Assembly: GCA_000720995.1 (NCBI GenBank)
Contig: JOEL01000050.1
Coordinates: forward strand, 1 to 48,800
From: Streptomyces celluloflavus
Lineage (GTDB): Bacteria; Actinomycetota; Actinomycetes; Streptomycetales; Streptomycetaceae
DNA: 48,800 bases
Direction: 5' to 3'
The position numbers were made by a program, and so were the translations under genes. This document shows, one piece after another, positions 32,061 through 40,778 of the stretch. Numbering within the stretch: position 1 is the stretch's first letter; the number at the start of each line of letters is the position of its first letter. Under the pieces are notes generated by a model. It saw only the letters and a program-made list of their open reading frames with translations, searched no databases and had not been told where the DNA came from.

Positions 32061-32801
32061 TCAGCGGCACCCGGAGAAGCAGCGGACGATCGGCTCCAGG
32101 TAATCCGCGTGCGGACCGGCCAGAGCGGCCAGTTCGTCCGGTGAGTGCACCAGGGCGATGCCGTCGAGTTCAGGTTCGCGGCCCTGGGCGCGCTCGGCTG
32201 CCGCGGCAGCGGTGAAGTCCGCGCGGAGCGCTGCCTCGGGAAGGGCCGGGGCGAGGTAGGTCAGGCCGACACTGCCGTTCTCGCCGCGGGTGACCACCCA
32301 CAGCTTCAGGCCCTCGGGGGCCACGCCGGTACCCAACTCCTCGGCCAGCTCCCGCGCGGCTTGGCCGGCCAGTGCCGACTCGTCCAGCACCGCCCCGCTC
32401 TGGGGAGGTTCCAGGGACCCCCCTGGCAGCTGCCAGCGACCCGGGGCGGCCGTAGCGGGCGACATCCTCGCCACCAGCACACGGCCGTCGTCGGTCGGCT
32501 GGACGACGTTCACGAACAACGAGGGCAGTGCGGTGGCGCCGGGAACGCGACGCAAGGCGTAGTGCCGGTAGGTCACACGCACCCACGACAGACGCAGGAC
32601 GCGCGGGCCAGTCCACTCCACACCCCCACACGCCACCACAGGCCCGTCGAAGAGGGTGGGGTTGGCCCGCACCGCCATGTCCCACACCCGGTCCCGGGCC
32701 TCAGCATCCCGGGGCGGCAGCGGCGGCTCCGCAGCTTCGTCCAGCAGGAGCCGTTCAACCTCGAAGAGGTCAATGCCCACCGGGGGCAGCGTCTCGGTCA
32801 C
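32061..32801 (-). CDS. NUDIX hydrolase
   Basis: 246 residues from GTG 32801. The Nudix box is at about residues 123-156: LPGGSLEPPQ, a short insert, DESALAGQAARELAEELG. It retains the RE..EE.G core that binds Mg2+ and cuts nucleoside-diphosphate-linked substrates. The N-terminal 95 residues (FEVERLLLDEAAE, VACGGVEWTGPRVLRLSWVRV) form an extra domain that I do not recognise. The substrate is not evident. It converges on the TPR regulator, whose stop is 2 nt away, so the two are probably part of the same accessory block. Confidence 0.85.
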   Translation of the reverse strand: MTETLPPVGIDLFEVERLLLDEAAEPPLPPRDAEARDRVWDMAVRANPTLFDGPVVACGGVEWTGPRVLRLSWVRVTYRHYALRRVPGATALPSLFVNVVQPTDDGRVLVARMSPATAAPGRWQLPGGSLEPPQSGAVLDESALAGQAARELAEELGTGVAPEGLKLWVVTRGENGSVGLTYLAPALPEAALRADFTAAAAAERAQGREPELDGIALVHSPDELAALAGPHADYLEPIVRCFSGCR

Positions 32802-32867
32802 TGGCCCATCTTAGAACCCGCTCCAGGCTTGACCGCCAACTTCGCATCCATGGCCGTGCAGGTGAGT

Positions 32868-32960
32868 TCATGGACGCCCGGCTGGCTGCTGTTCGTCGGT
32901 GTCCGCTGGTGTTCGGGGGCCCGGCACGGTGACCGCAGCCAGGTTCAGGCGGGTATCCAT
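32868..32960 (-). CDS. Doubtful 30-residue peptide ORF
   Basis: In the 319-nt gap between the NUDIX and kinase genes (32802-33120), a minus-strand frame from ATG 32960 (AAGGTG 9 nt upstream) encodes [20 protein letters not shown] then [10 protein letters not shown]. The same frame continues upstream through [10 protein letters not shown] without a stop. The peptide is Pro/Thr/Asp-rich and Cys-free. It might be a small modified-peptide precursor or simply a chance frame. I see nothing else convincing in this gap. Confidence 0.2.
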   Translation of the reverse strand: MDTRLNLAAVTVPGPRTPADTDEQQPAGRP

Positions 32961-33120
32961 GTCGAGGTTCACCTTCCCGTACGGTCGGACGTGGGACCAG
33001 AACAGCGGGGTCAGGCCGCGCCGGTCGGCGGGGCGAGATGGCCCTCGGCCTGCGGGCCATCGCGCGCGGCCTGGAGTCCACCACCTGACGCGGGAGCGTC
33101 GCCCCCACCGAAAGGAAGCG

Positions 33121-34086
33121 ATGGAACAGCACCTGCCCGCATCCGGCCGCACCACGGAGCCGGAGGCCGCACCCGGCGGCCCGGCCGGGGCCGGGGCGTC
33201 CACGGCCCCGGACGTCCCCGGCGTCGACTCCGCACCGCCTCCCGCGTCGCGACGGCGGGACTGGGACGACCTCCCCGCCGGGGTCCGGGCGGCGGTCCGC
33301 GAGCACACCGGCCCCATCCGGGCCGCCAGGTCCGCCGGCGCCGGGTTCAGCAGCCAGCTCGCCGTCACCCTGGACACCGCGCGCGGCCGCGTCTTCGTCA
33401 AGGGCATGCGCCAGGATCACGCGGAGGCGTGGACCCAGCGGCGTGAGGCGGACGTCGGTCCGCATATCGTCCCCCTCGGCCCGAGGCTGCTGTGGCACGT
33501 CACCGCGGGCGGCTGGGACCTGCTGGGCTTCGAGCACCTGACGGGCCGCAGCGCCGACTACGGTCCGGCGTCCGCGGACCTGCCCCTCGTCGTCGAGGCC
33601 ATGACGGCGCTCGGCCGGATCGCCTGCCCCGAGGTGGAGCTGGCGGACGCCGGACAGCGCTGGGCCGCGTACCTGGACGACCCCGCCGACGCCCGGCTCT
33701 TCACCGGCACCGCGCTCCTGCACACCGACTGGCACCACACCAATGTGCTCATCACCGGCCCGGACACCGCGCCGCCGGCGAACACCCCGCGCCCCACGGA
33801 CACCGCGCGGCTCATCGACTGGCCCTGGGCCACCCGCGGCGCCGCCTGGATCGACCCGGCGTGCTGGATCGTCTGGCTCGGATTCGCCGGGCACGACCCC
33901 CAGCAGGCCGAACGGTGGGCCGCCAAGGTCCCCGCCTGGTCCACCGCGCCCGCCGGCGCCCTCGACCTCTTCGCCACCGCCCAGGCCCGTTTCTGGCAGG
34001 AGACCGAAGCGACGTACCCCAACGCGTGGACGCACGGCCTCCGGAGTGCGGCCGACCGGTGGGCCGCCCATCGGGCGGACGGCTGA
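33121..34086 (+). CDS. APH-like small-molecule kinase/phosphotransferase
   Basis: 321 residues from ATG 33121 with AAAGGAAG upstream; the frame is open further left but has no better start. The first 45 residues are Pro/Ala-rich. The kinase-like core has VFVKGM (ATP-site Lys), the catalytic loop [13 protein letters not shown] (HxDxxxxN) and the metal motif [12 protein letters not shown]. These are features of the aminoglycoside/choline kinase superfamily (APH). The substrate cannot be read from sequence. It is transcribed away from the NUDIX gene, and gives way on the right to the conserved-looking peptidase gene 108 nt on. Confidence 0.82.
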   Translation: MEQHLPASGRTTEPEAAPGGPAGAGASTAPDVPGVDSAPPPASRRRDWDDLPAGVRAAVREHTGPIRAARSAGAGFSSQLAVTLDTARGRVFVKGMRQDHAEAWTQRREADVGPHIVPLGPRLLWHVTAGGWDLLGFEHLTGRSADYGPASADLPLVVEAMTALGRIACPEVELADAGQRWAAYLDDPADARLFTGTALLHTDWHHTNVLITGPDTAPPANTPRPTDTARLIDWPWATRGAAWIDPACWIVWLGFAGHDPQQAERWAAKVPAWSTAPAGALDLFATAQARFWQETEATYPNAWTHGLRSAADRWAAHRADG

Positions 34087-34194
34087 CCGGCCGTCAGCCA
34101 TCCGGCCGCTCCGCTGATCGCCGCATAGGGGCTGGTGGCCGCCCCGTCGCGCCGATAGGTTCACCCCGACTTTGCTATTCCATGGGGAGGACGC

Positions 34195-35637
34195 ATGCGC
34201 AAGGCCATCAGATGGCTGCTGTCGCTCGTCGTGCTCGTCGGCACAGTGGGTGCCGGCGGGGCCACGGCAGGGGCGGCCACCGCCGCCGAGTCGAACCGTA
34301 CGGATACCACGCGCACCACCGATATCAAGGACCGGATCCTCGCCATACCGGGGATGAGCCTCGTAGAGGAGAAACCGGTCGAGGGCTACCGCTACTTCGT
34401 CCTGAACTACACCCAGCCGATCGACCACCGGCACCCGGCCCGGGGCACCTTCCAGCAGCGGCTGACCCTGCTGCACAAGTCGGTGGACCGCCCGACGGTC
34501 TTCTTCACCTCCGGTTACAACGTCAGCACCAGCCCGTCCCGCAGCGAGCCGACGCAGATCATCGACGGCAACCAGGTCTCCCTGGAATACCGCTACTTCA
34601 CCCCGTCGCGGCCCCGGCCCACCGACTGGACGAAGCTGGACATCCGCCAGGGCGCGAACGACCAGCACCGCATCTTCCAGGCGCTGCACCGCATCTATGC
34701 CAAGAACTGGATCGCCACCGGCGGCAGCAAGGGCGGTATGACGGCGACCTACTACCGCCGCTTCTTCCCCCATGACATGAACGGCACCGTCGCCTACGTC
34801 GCGCCCAACGACGTCAACAACGACGAGGACTCGGCGTACGACCGGTTCTTCCGGACCGTCGGGACCGCGCAGTGCCGCGCCGACCTCGCCGCCGTCGAGC
34901 GCGAGGCGCTGGTGCGCCGCGGTGAGATGGTCGACCGCTTCCAGAAGTGGGCCGACAAGGAAGGCCGTACCTTCAAGACCGTCGGCAACGCCGACCGCTC
35001 CTACGAAGTCATGGTCACGGACCTGGTGTTCGGCTTCTGGCAGTACCAGCCGGCCGCGACCGCCTGCGCCGAGGTGCCCAAGCCGACCGCCTCCACGGAC
35101 GCCCTGTGGGCGTGGATGGACAAGATCGGCGGCTTCGCCAGCTACACCGACCAGGGCCTGGAGTCCTACCTTCCGTACTACTACCAGGCGGGCACCCAGC
35201 TCGGTGAGCCCGGCTACCACTACCCGCAGCTCAAGGGCCTGCTGAAGTACCCCGGCATCAACAACTCCCGGTCGTTCGTGCCGCGGGAGATCCCGATGCA
35301 CTTCGACAAGCGCGCGATGCCCGACATCGACCGCTGGGTGCGCCAGCACGCCAACCGGATGATGTTCGTCAACGGCGAGTACGACCCGTGGAGTTCGGAG
35401 CACTTCGAGCTCGGCAAGGGCTCCCGGAACTCGTACGTCTTCACCGTCCCCGGCGGCAACCACGGCTCCAACATCGCCAAGCTGAAGGACGCCGACCGCA
35501 CCAAGGCCACCGCCGAACTCCTCGGCTGGGCCGGCCTCAAGGCGCCCGTGAACGGCAAGGCCACCCCGCAGGCCCCGTACAACAAGAAGCTGGACAAGCA
35601 GGAGCTGCGGCGGACGGCGACGCCGCTGCTGCCGTGA
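34195..35637 (+). CDS. Secreted PS-10 / S37-family tripeptidyl aminopeptidase
   Basis: 480 residues from ATG 34195 with GGGGAGG upstream. A Sec signal peptide spans residues 1 to about 31 (MRKAIRWLLSLVVLVGTVGA, then AGAATAAES). The mature enzyme has an alpha/beta-hydrolase fold. The nucleophile Ser is in ATGGSKGGMTATYY (GxSxG), the Asp probably in VNGEYDPWSSEHF, and the His in PGGNHGSNIAKL. Peptidase family S37 removes tri/tetrapeptides ending in Pro from the N-termini of secreted or exogenous peptides. It is monocistronic, with a strong hairpin 58 nt after the stop. Confidence 0.92.
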   Translation: MRKAIRWLLSLVVLVGTVGAGGATAGAATAAESNRTDTTRTTDIKDRILAIPGMSLVEEKPVEGYRYFVLNYTQPIDHRHPARGTFQQRLTLLHKSVDRPTVFFTSGYNVSTSPSRSEPTQIIDGNQVSLEYRYFTPSRPRPTDWTKLDIRQGANDQHRIFQALHRIYAKNWIATGGSKGGMTATYYRRFFPHDMNGTVAYVAPNDVNNDEDSAYDRFFRTVGTAQCRADLAAVEREALVRRGEMVDRFQKWADKEGRTFKTVGNADRSYEVMVTDLVFGFWQYQPAATACAEVPKPTASTDALWAWMDKIGGFASYTDQGLESYLPYYYQAGTQLGEPGYHYPQLKGLLKYPGINNSRSFVPREIPMHFDKRAMPDIDRWVRQHANRMMFVNGEYDPWSSEHFELGKGSRNSYVFTVPGGNHGSNIAKLKDADRTKATAELLGWAGLKAPVNGKATPQAPYNKKLDKQELRRTATPLLP

Positions 35638-35694
35638 CCTGGACTGCTGCCGTGACCGTGTAACGGCCGGCGCTCCGCTCCCGTACGCCCCTGG

Positions 35695-35723
35695 GGCGCG
35701 CTCTCCCGTTGGGGGAGCGCGCC
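35695..35723. terminator. Strong bidirectional terminator hairpin
   Basis: GGCGCGCTC (35695-35703) pairs with GAGCGCGCC (35715-35723), extended inward by TCCC against GGGG, with loop GTT. It lies between the stops of the convergent S37 peptidase (35637) and GH3 (35764) genes. Confidence 0.85.
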
Positions 35724-35763
35724 GTCCGGGGGCGTATGTGTGTGCCCGGCCCCGTGCGGGGCC

Positions 35764-37611
35764 TCAGTACGTCAGGCCGTGGCCGATCGGGTAGAGCACC
35801 GTGGCCGGGGTGCCGGCGCGCAGCACCGGGACCGGGAGCCGGCCGGCCGGCTCCCGGTGGCCGGCGATCACCCGCGCGGCGGCCCGCAGCTCCACATCCG
35901 TCCACGAGTAGCTCGCCAGGCCCGCCTTGACACCGTCCAGCTGGGCGATGTCGTACGGATTGCGCACCGCCAGCTGCACCACCGGCTTCCCGCTCGCCAG
36001 GAGGGCGGCGACCAGCTGCCGCTGCGGTGAGCCGGCGGTGACGTTGTACGTCGCCACCACCACTGCGTCCCGGTCGGCGAGCGCCGCCACGGCCCGGTCG
36101 ATCAGCGCCTGCGACGGCGCCGTGCCCGTGGCGAGGGCGGTGGCCGCGAACCCGAGCCCGCGCAGGGCGGTGGCCAGGACGGCGGTGGGCGGACCGCCGG
36201 TGCCGGACGGCGCATCGGCGTCGGCGCCCACCACCAGCACCCGGTGTTCGCGGCGGCGGGAGAGCGGCAGCAGCCCGTCGTCGTTGCGCAGCAAGGTGGT
36301 GGTGCGGTCCGCGATCCGGTCCGCGGCGGCGAGGTGCGCGCCGGTGCCGACCACCCGGTCCACCGCCCGCCGGGTGGTGTACGGGTCCGCGAAGAGACCG
36401 CGCCGCTCCTTCAGCAGCAGGATGCGCAGCAGCTTCGCGTCGATGTCGGGGCCGGACAGCTCGCCCTCCCGGAGCGCCTTGAGGACGGCGGCGTACGCGA
36501 CGGCCAGATCCGGCGGGTTGAGCAGCTGGTCGACGCCCGCCTTCAGGGCCAGTACCGGCACCCGGGCGTCGCCGTACTTCACCCGGACGCCCTCCATGCC
36601 GAGCGAATCGGTCACCACCACACCGTCGTAGCCGAGCCGTTCGCGCAGGATGCCGGTGAGGATCGGGCGGGAGAGCGTGGCCGGGTCCCCGCTCGGGTCG
36701 AAGGCGGGGACGACGATATGCGCCGTCATGATCGAATCGATACCGGCGGCGATGGCGGCCTTGAAGGGCGGCGCGTCCAGCCGCTCCCACTCCACGGCGG
36801 TGTGGGAGATGCGGGGCAGCCCGATGTGGCTGTCGGTGTCGGTGTCGCCGTGCCCGGGGAAGTGCTTGGCGCAGGCCGCGACCCCGGAGCTCTGGTAGCC
36901 GCGCACCGCGGCGGCGGCCAGCCGGGACACGGCCTGCGGATCGGCGCCGAAGGAGCGGACACCGATGACCGGGTTGGCCGGGTTGACGTTGACGTCCGCG
37001 TCCGGCGCGTAGTTCTGCCGCAGGCCCATCGCGCGCAGCTCCGCACCGGCGATCCGGGCCGCCGTACGGGCGTCGTCGCGGGAGCCGGCCGCGCCGAGCG
37101 CCATCGCCCCGGGGAAGAGCGTGGCGGGCGCGCCGATCCGGGCCACGGCGCCGTGCTCCTGATCGGTGGAGATCAGCACCGGAACGGGGATCCGCTGGGC
37201 GGCGGCGGCCCGCTGGATGCCGTTGGAAAGGCCGGCGATCTGATGGGGTTCACGGGTGTTGTGCGCCCAGCCGAAGTAGATGATGCCGCCGACGTGGTAT
37301 CTGGCGATCAGCTCGGCGGCGTCGGAGACCCCGATCTCCTTCCGGTTCGCCGCCACATCGGCCGGGTCGGGGTCGGTCGCGGAGTGCCCGTAGACCCGCA
37401 TCACGAAGAGCTGGCCGACCTTCTCCTCGGGCGTCATACGGGAGATGAGACGGCGCAGCCGGGCCCGGGTCGCGGCGCCGGGGGTCGCGGGGGCCGGGAC
37501 GGCGGGCCGGCCGGCGGTGGCCTGCGCGGTGGCCTGTGCTGGGGCGGTGCCGGTGGCGCAGGCGGCCGCGGCGGCCGCGGCGGTGGTCAGGACGGTACGT
37601 CGGGAGTGCAT
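35764..37611 (-). CDS. Secreted GH3 beta-N-acetylglucosaminidase-like enzyme
   Basis: 615 residues from ATG 37611 (AAGGAG upstream). A twin-arginine-type signal begins MHSRRTVLTTAAAAAAAC; the Cys at residue 18 might be a lipobox, though it is poor. The GH3 barrel includes PVLISTDQEHGAVARIG, the NagZ hallmark KHFPGHGDTDTDSH (catalytic Asp-His dyad loop of bacterial beta-N-acetylglucosaminidases), and the nucleophile Asp in VVVTDSLGMEGV. A second alpha/beta domain follows (ALADRDAVVVATYN, GKPVVQLAVRNPYDIA). It probably removes terminal GlcNAc from chitin or peptidoglycan fragments outside the cell. It converges on the S37 peptidase gene. Confidence 0.9.
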   Translation of the reverse strand: MHSRRTVLTTAAAAAAACATGTAPAQATAQATAGRPAVPAPATPGAATRARLRRLISRMTPEEKVGQLFVMRVYGHSATDPDPADVAANRKEIGVSDAAELIARYHVGGIIYFGWAHNTREPHQIAGLSNGIQRAAAAQRIPVPVLISTDQEHGAVARIGAPATLFPGAMALGAAGSRDDARTAARIAGAELRAMGLRQNYAPDADVNVNPANPVIGVRSFGADPQAVSRLAAAAVRGYQSSGVAACAKHFPGHGDTDTDSHIGLPRISHTAVEWERLDAPPFKAAIAAGIDSIMTAHIVVPAFDPSGDPATLSRPILTGILRERLGYDGVVVTDSLGMEGVRVKYGDARVPVLALKAGVDQLLNPPDLAVAYAAVLKALREGELSGPDIDAKLLRILLLKERRGLFADPYTTRRAVDRVVGTGAHLAAADRIADRTTTLLRNDDGLLPLSRRREHRVLVVGADADAPSGTGGPPTAVLATALRGLGFAATALATGTAPSQALIDRAVAALADRDAVVVATYNVTAGSPQRQLVAALLASGKPVVQLAVRNPYDIAQLDGVKAGLASYSWTDVELRAAARVIAGHREPAGRLPVPVLRAGTPATVLYPIGHGLTY

Positions 37612-38023
37612 GTGCGCTCCTTCCGGAGGGGGCTCCCTCAGGGGGTCCTCGTGGCGTGCTCGGGGCTGTCTCGGGGCTGGCTCAGGGCTGTACCGGGGTC
37701 GGCTCAGGGCTTGCCCGGCGAGCCGGCGGGAATCTCTTTCGAGGTGACACGGATAGCCGGAAAACGCTTGCCGGTCAACGACTGAGAGCGAGGTGGCGCC
37801 CAGGGCTTGCGGGGCGGGCGGGGGTGTGGGATAGGCACGGCCCACCAGCACGGCATCGGCCGGGGCCTCCGCTGCCCACTCGGCCGTCGGCGTGTCCGCG
37901 TCGGGAGCCGGGAGCCGGGAGCCGGCACGCGGCCGTCGATCGTCGGTGCGCGGCCGTCGACCGTCGGTGCGGTCACGCCGGATGCCGGTGGGGCCGTGGC
38001 GCCGGGCGCACTAGCCGGGCGTA
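37612..38023. other. Non-coding stretch upstream of the GH3 gene
   Basis: 412 nt without a credible gene. It holds the candidate promoter at 37750-37778, three tandem GGGAGCC units (about 37900-37920) and several imperfect GGGGCTG/CAGGGCT repeats near 37660-37710. An open frame extending the GH3 gene upstream to 37851 lacks signal-peptide sense and a good ribosome site. I saw no DasR-type box. Confidence 0.5.
37750..37778 (-). promoter_or_regulatory. Candidate promoter of the GH3 gene
   Basis: On the minus strand TTGACC (37773-37778) and TATCCG (37750-37755) are 17 bp apart, about 140 nt upstream of the GH3 ATG. The -35 box is a perfect HrdB-type match; the -10 lacks its final T. The long leader would include the GGGGCTG repeats. 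Confidence 0.4.
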
Positions 38024-38938
38024 CTAGGCGGTCGTTGACGCGATGGTGTCGAGGAGGTGTTGGAGACGGTCGCGGCCCGCGGCCAGCAGGGCGGGGAGTT
38101 CGGCCGCCCCCGGGTACCAGCGCTTTTCGTACTCCCAGCACAGCCAGTCGTCGGACGCCCGGCCGTCCGTCCGGCCGCCGCAGTACCTCCCCGCCCGGCC
38201 GAGGGCGGCGAGGGCGGCGGCGAGCGGCAGGGCGCCGGTGCCGAGCGGGAGCGGGGTGGTGTCCTCGGCCGAGGCGACGTCCTTGACCTGGACATATCCC
38301 AGATACGGGGCGAGCGCGGTCTGTGTGTCGGCGGGCCGTTCGCCGCCGAGCCAGCTGTGCAGTACGTCCCAGAGCGCGCCGATGCCGTGGTGGCCCACCG
38401 CGCCCAGGACGCGGGCGGCGGCGGCCCCCGTACGGTGCGAGTCGTGGGTCTCCAGCAGGACGCGGACACCCCGTTCGGCGGCGAGCGGCGCCAGCGCGGC
38501 GAGGCGGCGGACGGCATCCGCCTCCGCCGCCTCCGCCGGGCGGTCACCACCGCCGGGGAACACCCGTACGAAGGGTGCCCCCAGGTCGGCGGCGAGCAGC
38601 ACCAGCCCGTTCAGCTCGTGTGCCAGCGCCGCCTCACCCGCCGCGTCCAGGGCGGCGGCGACCTTGGCGTATCCGGCCACCGCCAGGATGTCGATACCGG
38701 CGTCCGCGAACTGCCCGCGCACCGCGGCCCGTTCACGCGTACCGGTCCCGAGGTGCACCGGCTCCTCCGGATGGGCGCGCAGCTCCACCCCCTGATATCC
38801 GGTATCGGTGGCGAGCCGCAGCACCTCGGGCACCGGCATCCCGGGCACTCCGAGGGTCGAGAACGCGAACCGCACCGCCGCGCTTCTGGTGCCGCCCGCC
38901 GCGTCCCCGGCGGTTTCGTTCGCGGCGTCTCCGATCAC
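38024..38938 (-). CDS. Sugar phosphate isomerase/epimerase-like TIM barrel
   Basis: 304 residues from GTG 38938, chosen because AAGGAGAAGG lies just upstream; the open frame continues to 39010. The xylose-isomerase-like (AP endonuclease 2) barrel shows FAFSTLGVPGMPVPEVL, GYQGVELRAH, RVLLETHDSHRTG (metal Glu), IGALWDVLHSWLGG (Asp/His) and VQVKDV, and ends with CWEYEKRWYPG. Relatives isomerise or epimerise sugars and cyclitols such as inosose. It is transcribed in the same direction as the LacI gene 307 nt upstream and lies near the oxidoreductase operon that also contains an isomerase-like protein. A shared cyclitol or sugar pathway is plausible. Confidence 0.85.
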   Translation of the reverse strand: MIGDAANETAGDAAGGTRSAAVRFAFSTLGVPGMPVPEVLRLATDTGYQGVELRAHPEEPVHLGTGTRERAAVRGQFADAGIDILAVAGYAKVAAALDAAGEAALAHELNGLVLLAADLGAPFVRVFPGGGDRPAEAAEADAVRRLAALAPLAAERGVRVLLETHDSHRTGAAAARVLGAVGHHGIGALWDVLHSWLGGERPADTQTALAPYLGYVQVKDVASAEDTTPLPLGTGALPLAAALAALGRAGRYCGGRTDGRASDDWLCWEYEKRWYPGAAELPALLAAGRDRLQHLLDTIASTTA

Positions 38939-39245
38939 GGGCCTTCTCCTTGGTTCTCTCGTCGGTTCACCTATCGGGCTGCTTGCCGGTTCTCTCCGGG
39001 CTTTCGCCACGGCGGTGTCGCCACCGACCGTACGGCCCCCGCCGTCACAGGATCAGCCGTCGGCCCCGGCCGATGAGGTCCTGGCCGAAGCTGTGGCGCG
39101 GCGCCTGCCGACCTGCTCGAATCCGGCGTGCTGACGGCTGCTCCCGGCCGCGCCCGGCACGGAACCGGTCCACAGTGCCGGCCCGGGAAATCCGGCAGAG
39201 TTGGCGAATTCCGCGGCGGTGAGTTGGCGCCCCACGCCGTGCCGG
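38939..39245. other. Gap between LacI and isomerase genes
   Basis: 307 nt. Short frames exist on both strands but show no family features or good ribosome sites. No LacI-type GAAAGCGCTTTC box was found here, so the isomerase may have its own promoter or read through from the LacI gene. Confidence 0.4.
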
Positions 39246-40415
39246 TCAAGGGCAGGGAACGGACGTGGACGCGCGCACGATCAACTCGGCGCGCAGCGTG
39301 GCCAGTCCGCCCGGCGGCCGTTCCTCGCGCCCCATCGCCAGCCGGCCGGCCCGCGCACCGGTCTCCTGGAGCGGCAGCCGGACGGTCGTCAGCGCGGGCG
39401 TGGCGTCCACACTGAACGGCAGATCGTCGAAGCCCGCGACGGACACGTCCTCGGGGATGCGCAGTCCGCGGTCGCGCACCGCCGCGCAGACGCCCAGCGC
39501 GGCGGTGTCGTTGGCCGCCACGATCGCGGTCAGACCTGCTTCCCTGCGCAGGAGTTCCGCGGCGGCGTCGTAGCCGGAGGCGCGGTCGTAGGCGCCGTGC
39601 ACGGTACGCCGCGGGGTGTCCTCGATGCCGTACGCGGCGAGGGCGGCGCGATGGCCCGCCAGGCGCTCGCCGGTGGTGGTGCGGCCGGCCGGCCCCGCGA
39701 CACAGCCGATACGGCGGTGGCCGAGACCGATGAGGTGGGCGGTCAACTGCCGTGCGCCGCCCCGGTTGTCGAACGCGAGCGTGGTGAGCGCGGTGAGCGG
39801 GACCCGGGGCGGGGCCTCGTCCGCCTCCGGGGTCTTTCCCGCCCCTCGGGCCTTCCCCGGCTCCCGGGTCTCTTCCGCCCCCTGGCTCTCGCCCGGTACC
39901 GCTCCCGTCGCCTCCGCCGCGGCCGCCACTCCCGTCGGCCGCCCGCACAGCACCACCCGGGTGCCCGCCTCCGCCAGCCGCGCCAGGGTGGCGGTCAGTG
40001 CCCGTGCATGGGCGGCGTCCTCCGAGGCGCTGCCGGTCAGGATGACCGCGGCCGCCCGCTGCCGCTGCAACAGGGTGAGATAGGTCAGTTCGCGCTCGGG
40101 GGAGCCGCCCGTGTTGCACACCACGGCGAGCTTCTCGCCTCCTTGTGCCGCGCCGCTCAGCTCCGTCTGCACGGCACCGGCGATGATCCCGAAGAACGGG
40201 TCGGCGATGTCGTTGACCAGGATGCCGACCAGGTCGGAGCTGGCGGCGGCGAGCGCGCTGGCCGGGCCGTTGACGACGTAGGCCAACTCCTCGACGGCGC
40301 GCAGCACCCGGCCGCGGGTGCCCGCGGCCACCGGGTAGTTGCCGCTGAGCACCCGTGAGACCGTCGCCGCCGAGACGCGCGCCCGCGCCGCCACATCCGC
40401 CAGCGTCACCGCCAT
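39246..40415 (-). CDS. LacI-family transcriptional regulator
   Basis: 389 residues from ATG 40415 with GGGGAGG upstream. The LacI HTH and hinge are at residues 1-55: VTLADVAARARVSAATVSRV, LSGNYPVAAGTRGRVL, AVEELAYVVNG. The periplasmic-binding-like core follows (DLVGILVNDIADPFFG, TTLAFDNRGGARQLTAHLIG, AAYGIEDTPRRTV, SVAGFDDLPFSVDATPALTT). A Glu/Gly/Lys-rich insert of about 35 residues (around 185-220) separates the two lobes and is unusual in length. It is divergent from the oxidoreductase operon across 363 nt, which contain a LacI-type operator. It probably represses that operon and responds to a sugar or cyclitol derivative. Confidence 0.93.
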   Translation of the reverse strand: MAVTLADVAARARVSAATVSRVLSGNYPVAAGTRGRVLRAVEELAYVVNGPASALAAASSDLVGILVNDIADPFFGIIAGAVQTELSGAAQGGEKLAVVCNTGGSPERELTYLTLLQRQRAAAVILTGSASEDAAHARALTATLARLAEAGTRVVLCGRPTGVAAAAEATGAVPGESQGAEETREPGKARGAGKTPEADEAPPRVPLTALTTLAFDNRGGARQLTAHLIGLGHRRIGCVAGPAGRTTTGERLAGHRAALAAYGIEDTPRRTVHGAYDRASGYDAAAELLRREAGLTAIVAANDTAALGVCAAVRDRGLRIPEDVSVAGFDDLPFSVDATPALTTVRLPLQETGARAGRLAMGREERPPGGLATLRAELIVRASTSVPCP

Positions 40416-40623
40416 CGCGGCCTCCCCGTGCTCCTCGTGCTTCTGGTGTTCCTCATGCTCCCCGAACTCCCCATAGGGCCCATCCTCCCCGTATGTTCCG
40501 CGCGTTCCGTGCGCACTGCGTCTGCTGTGTGATCCGTTGGGCCGGTGTGGTTCATGCGGTGCACGCGGTCCGGGTTTCCCGCACTTTTATCCCCCGGGCA
40601 CCGGGCTTTCCACGCCCCGCCTC

Positions 40624-40653
40624 TTGTCCGTGTCCCGCACCGCAGGTTAGCTT
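40624..40653 (+). promoter_or_regulatory. Promoter of the oxidoreductase operon
   Basis: TTGTCC (40624-40629) and TAGCTT (40648-40653) are separated by 18 bp, a good HrdB-type fit. Transcription would begin near 40660, about 120 nt upstream of the GTG. It lies in the 363-nt gap 40416-40778, in which I see no gene. Confidence 0.6.
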
Positions 40654-40664
40654 CTCTCGCGATA

Positions 40665-40676
40665 GAAAGCGCTTAC
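40665..40676. promoter_or_regulatory. LacI-family operator
   Basis: GAAAGCGCTTAC has a central AAGCGCTT palindrome (40667-40674) with flanking G/C symmetry broken at one base pair. It matches the GAAAGCGCTTTC-like boxes of many LacI regulators. It sits just downstream of the predicted transcription start of the oxidoreductase operon, a repressing position. The LacI gene is divergent from that operon. Confidence 0.75.
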
Positions 40677-40778
40677 TGAATCTGCCTTCGCATGCCCCCT
40701 GCGGGCACCCGCACCGCCATCCGCACCCGCATCGAACGGACTGACCTGCCGTCAGTGCCGAGTGAGAGAGGCCGGGCC

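Noticed and set aside
33003-33077. Short plus-strand end reading [17 protein letters not shown] before the kinase gene
   Set aside because: No start codon with a ribosome site and no continuing domain upstream; probably chance.
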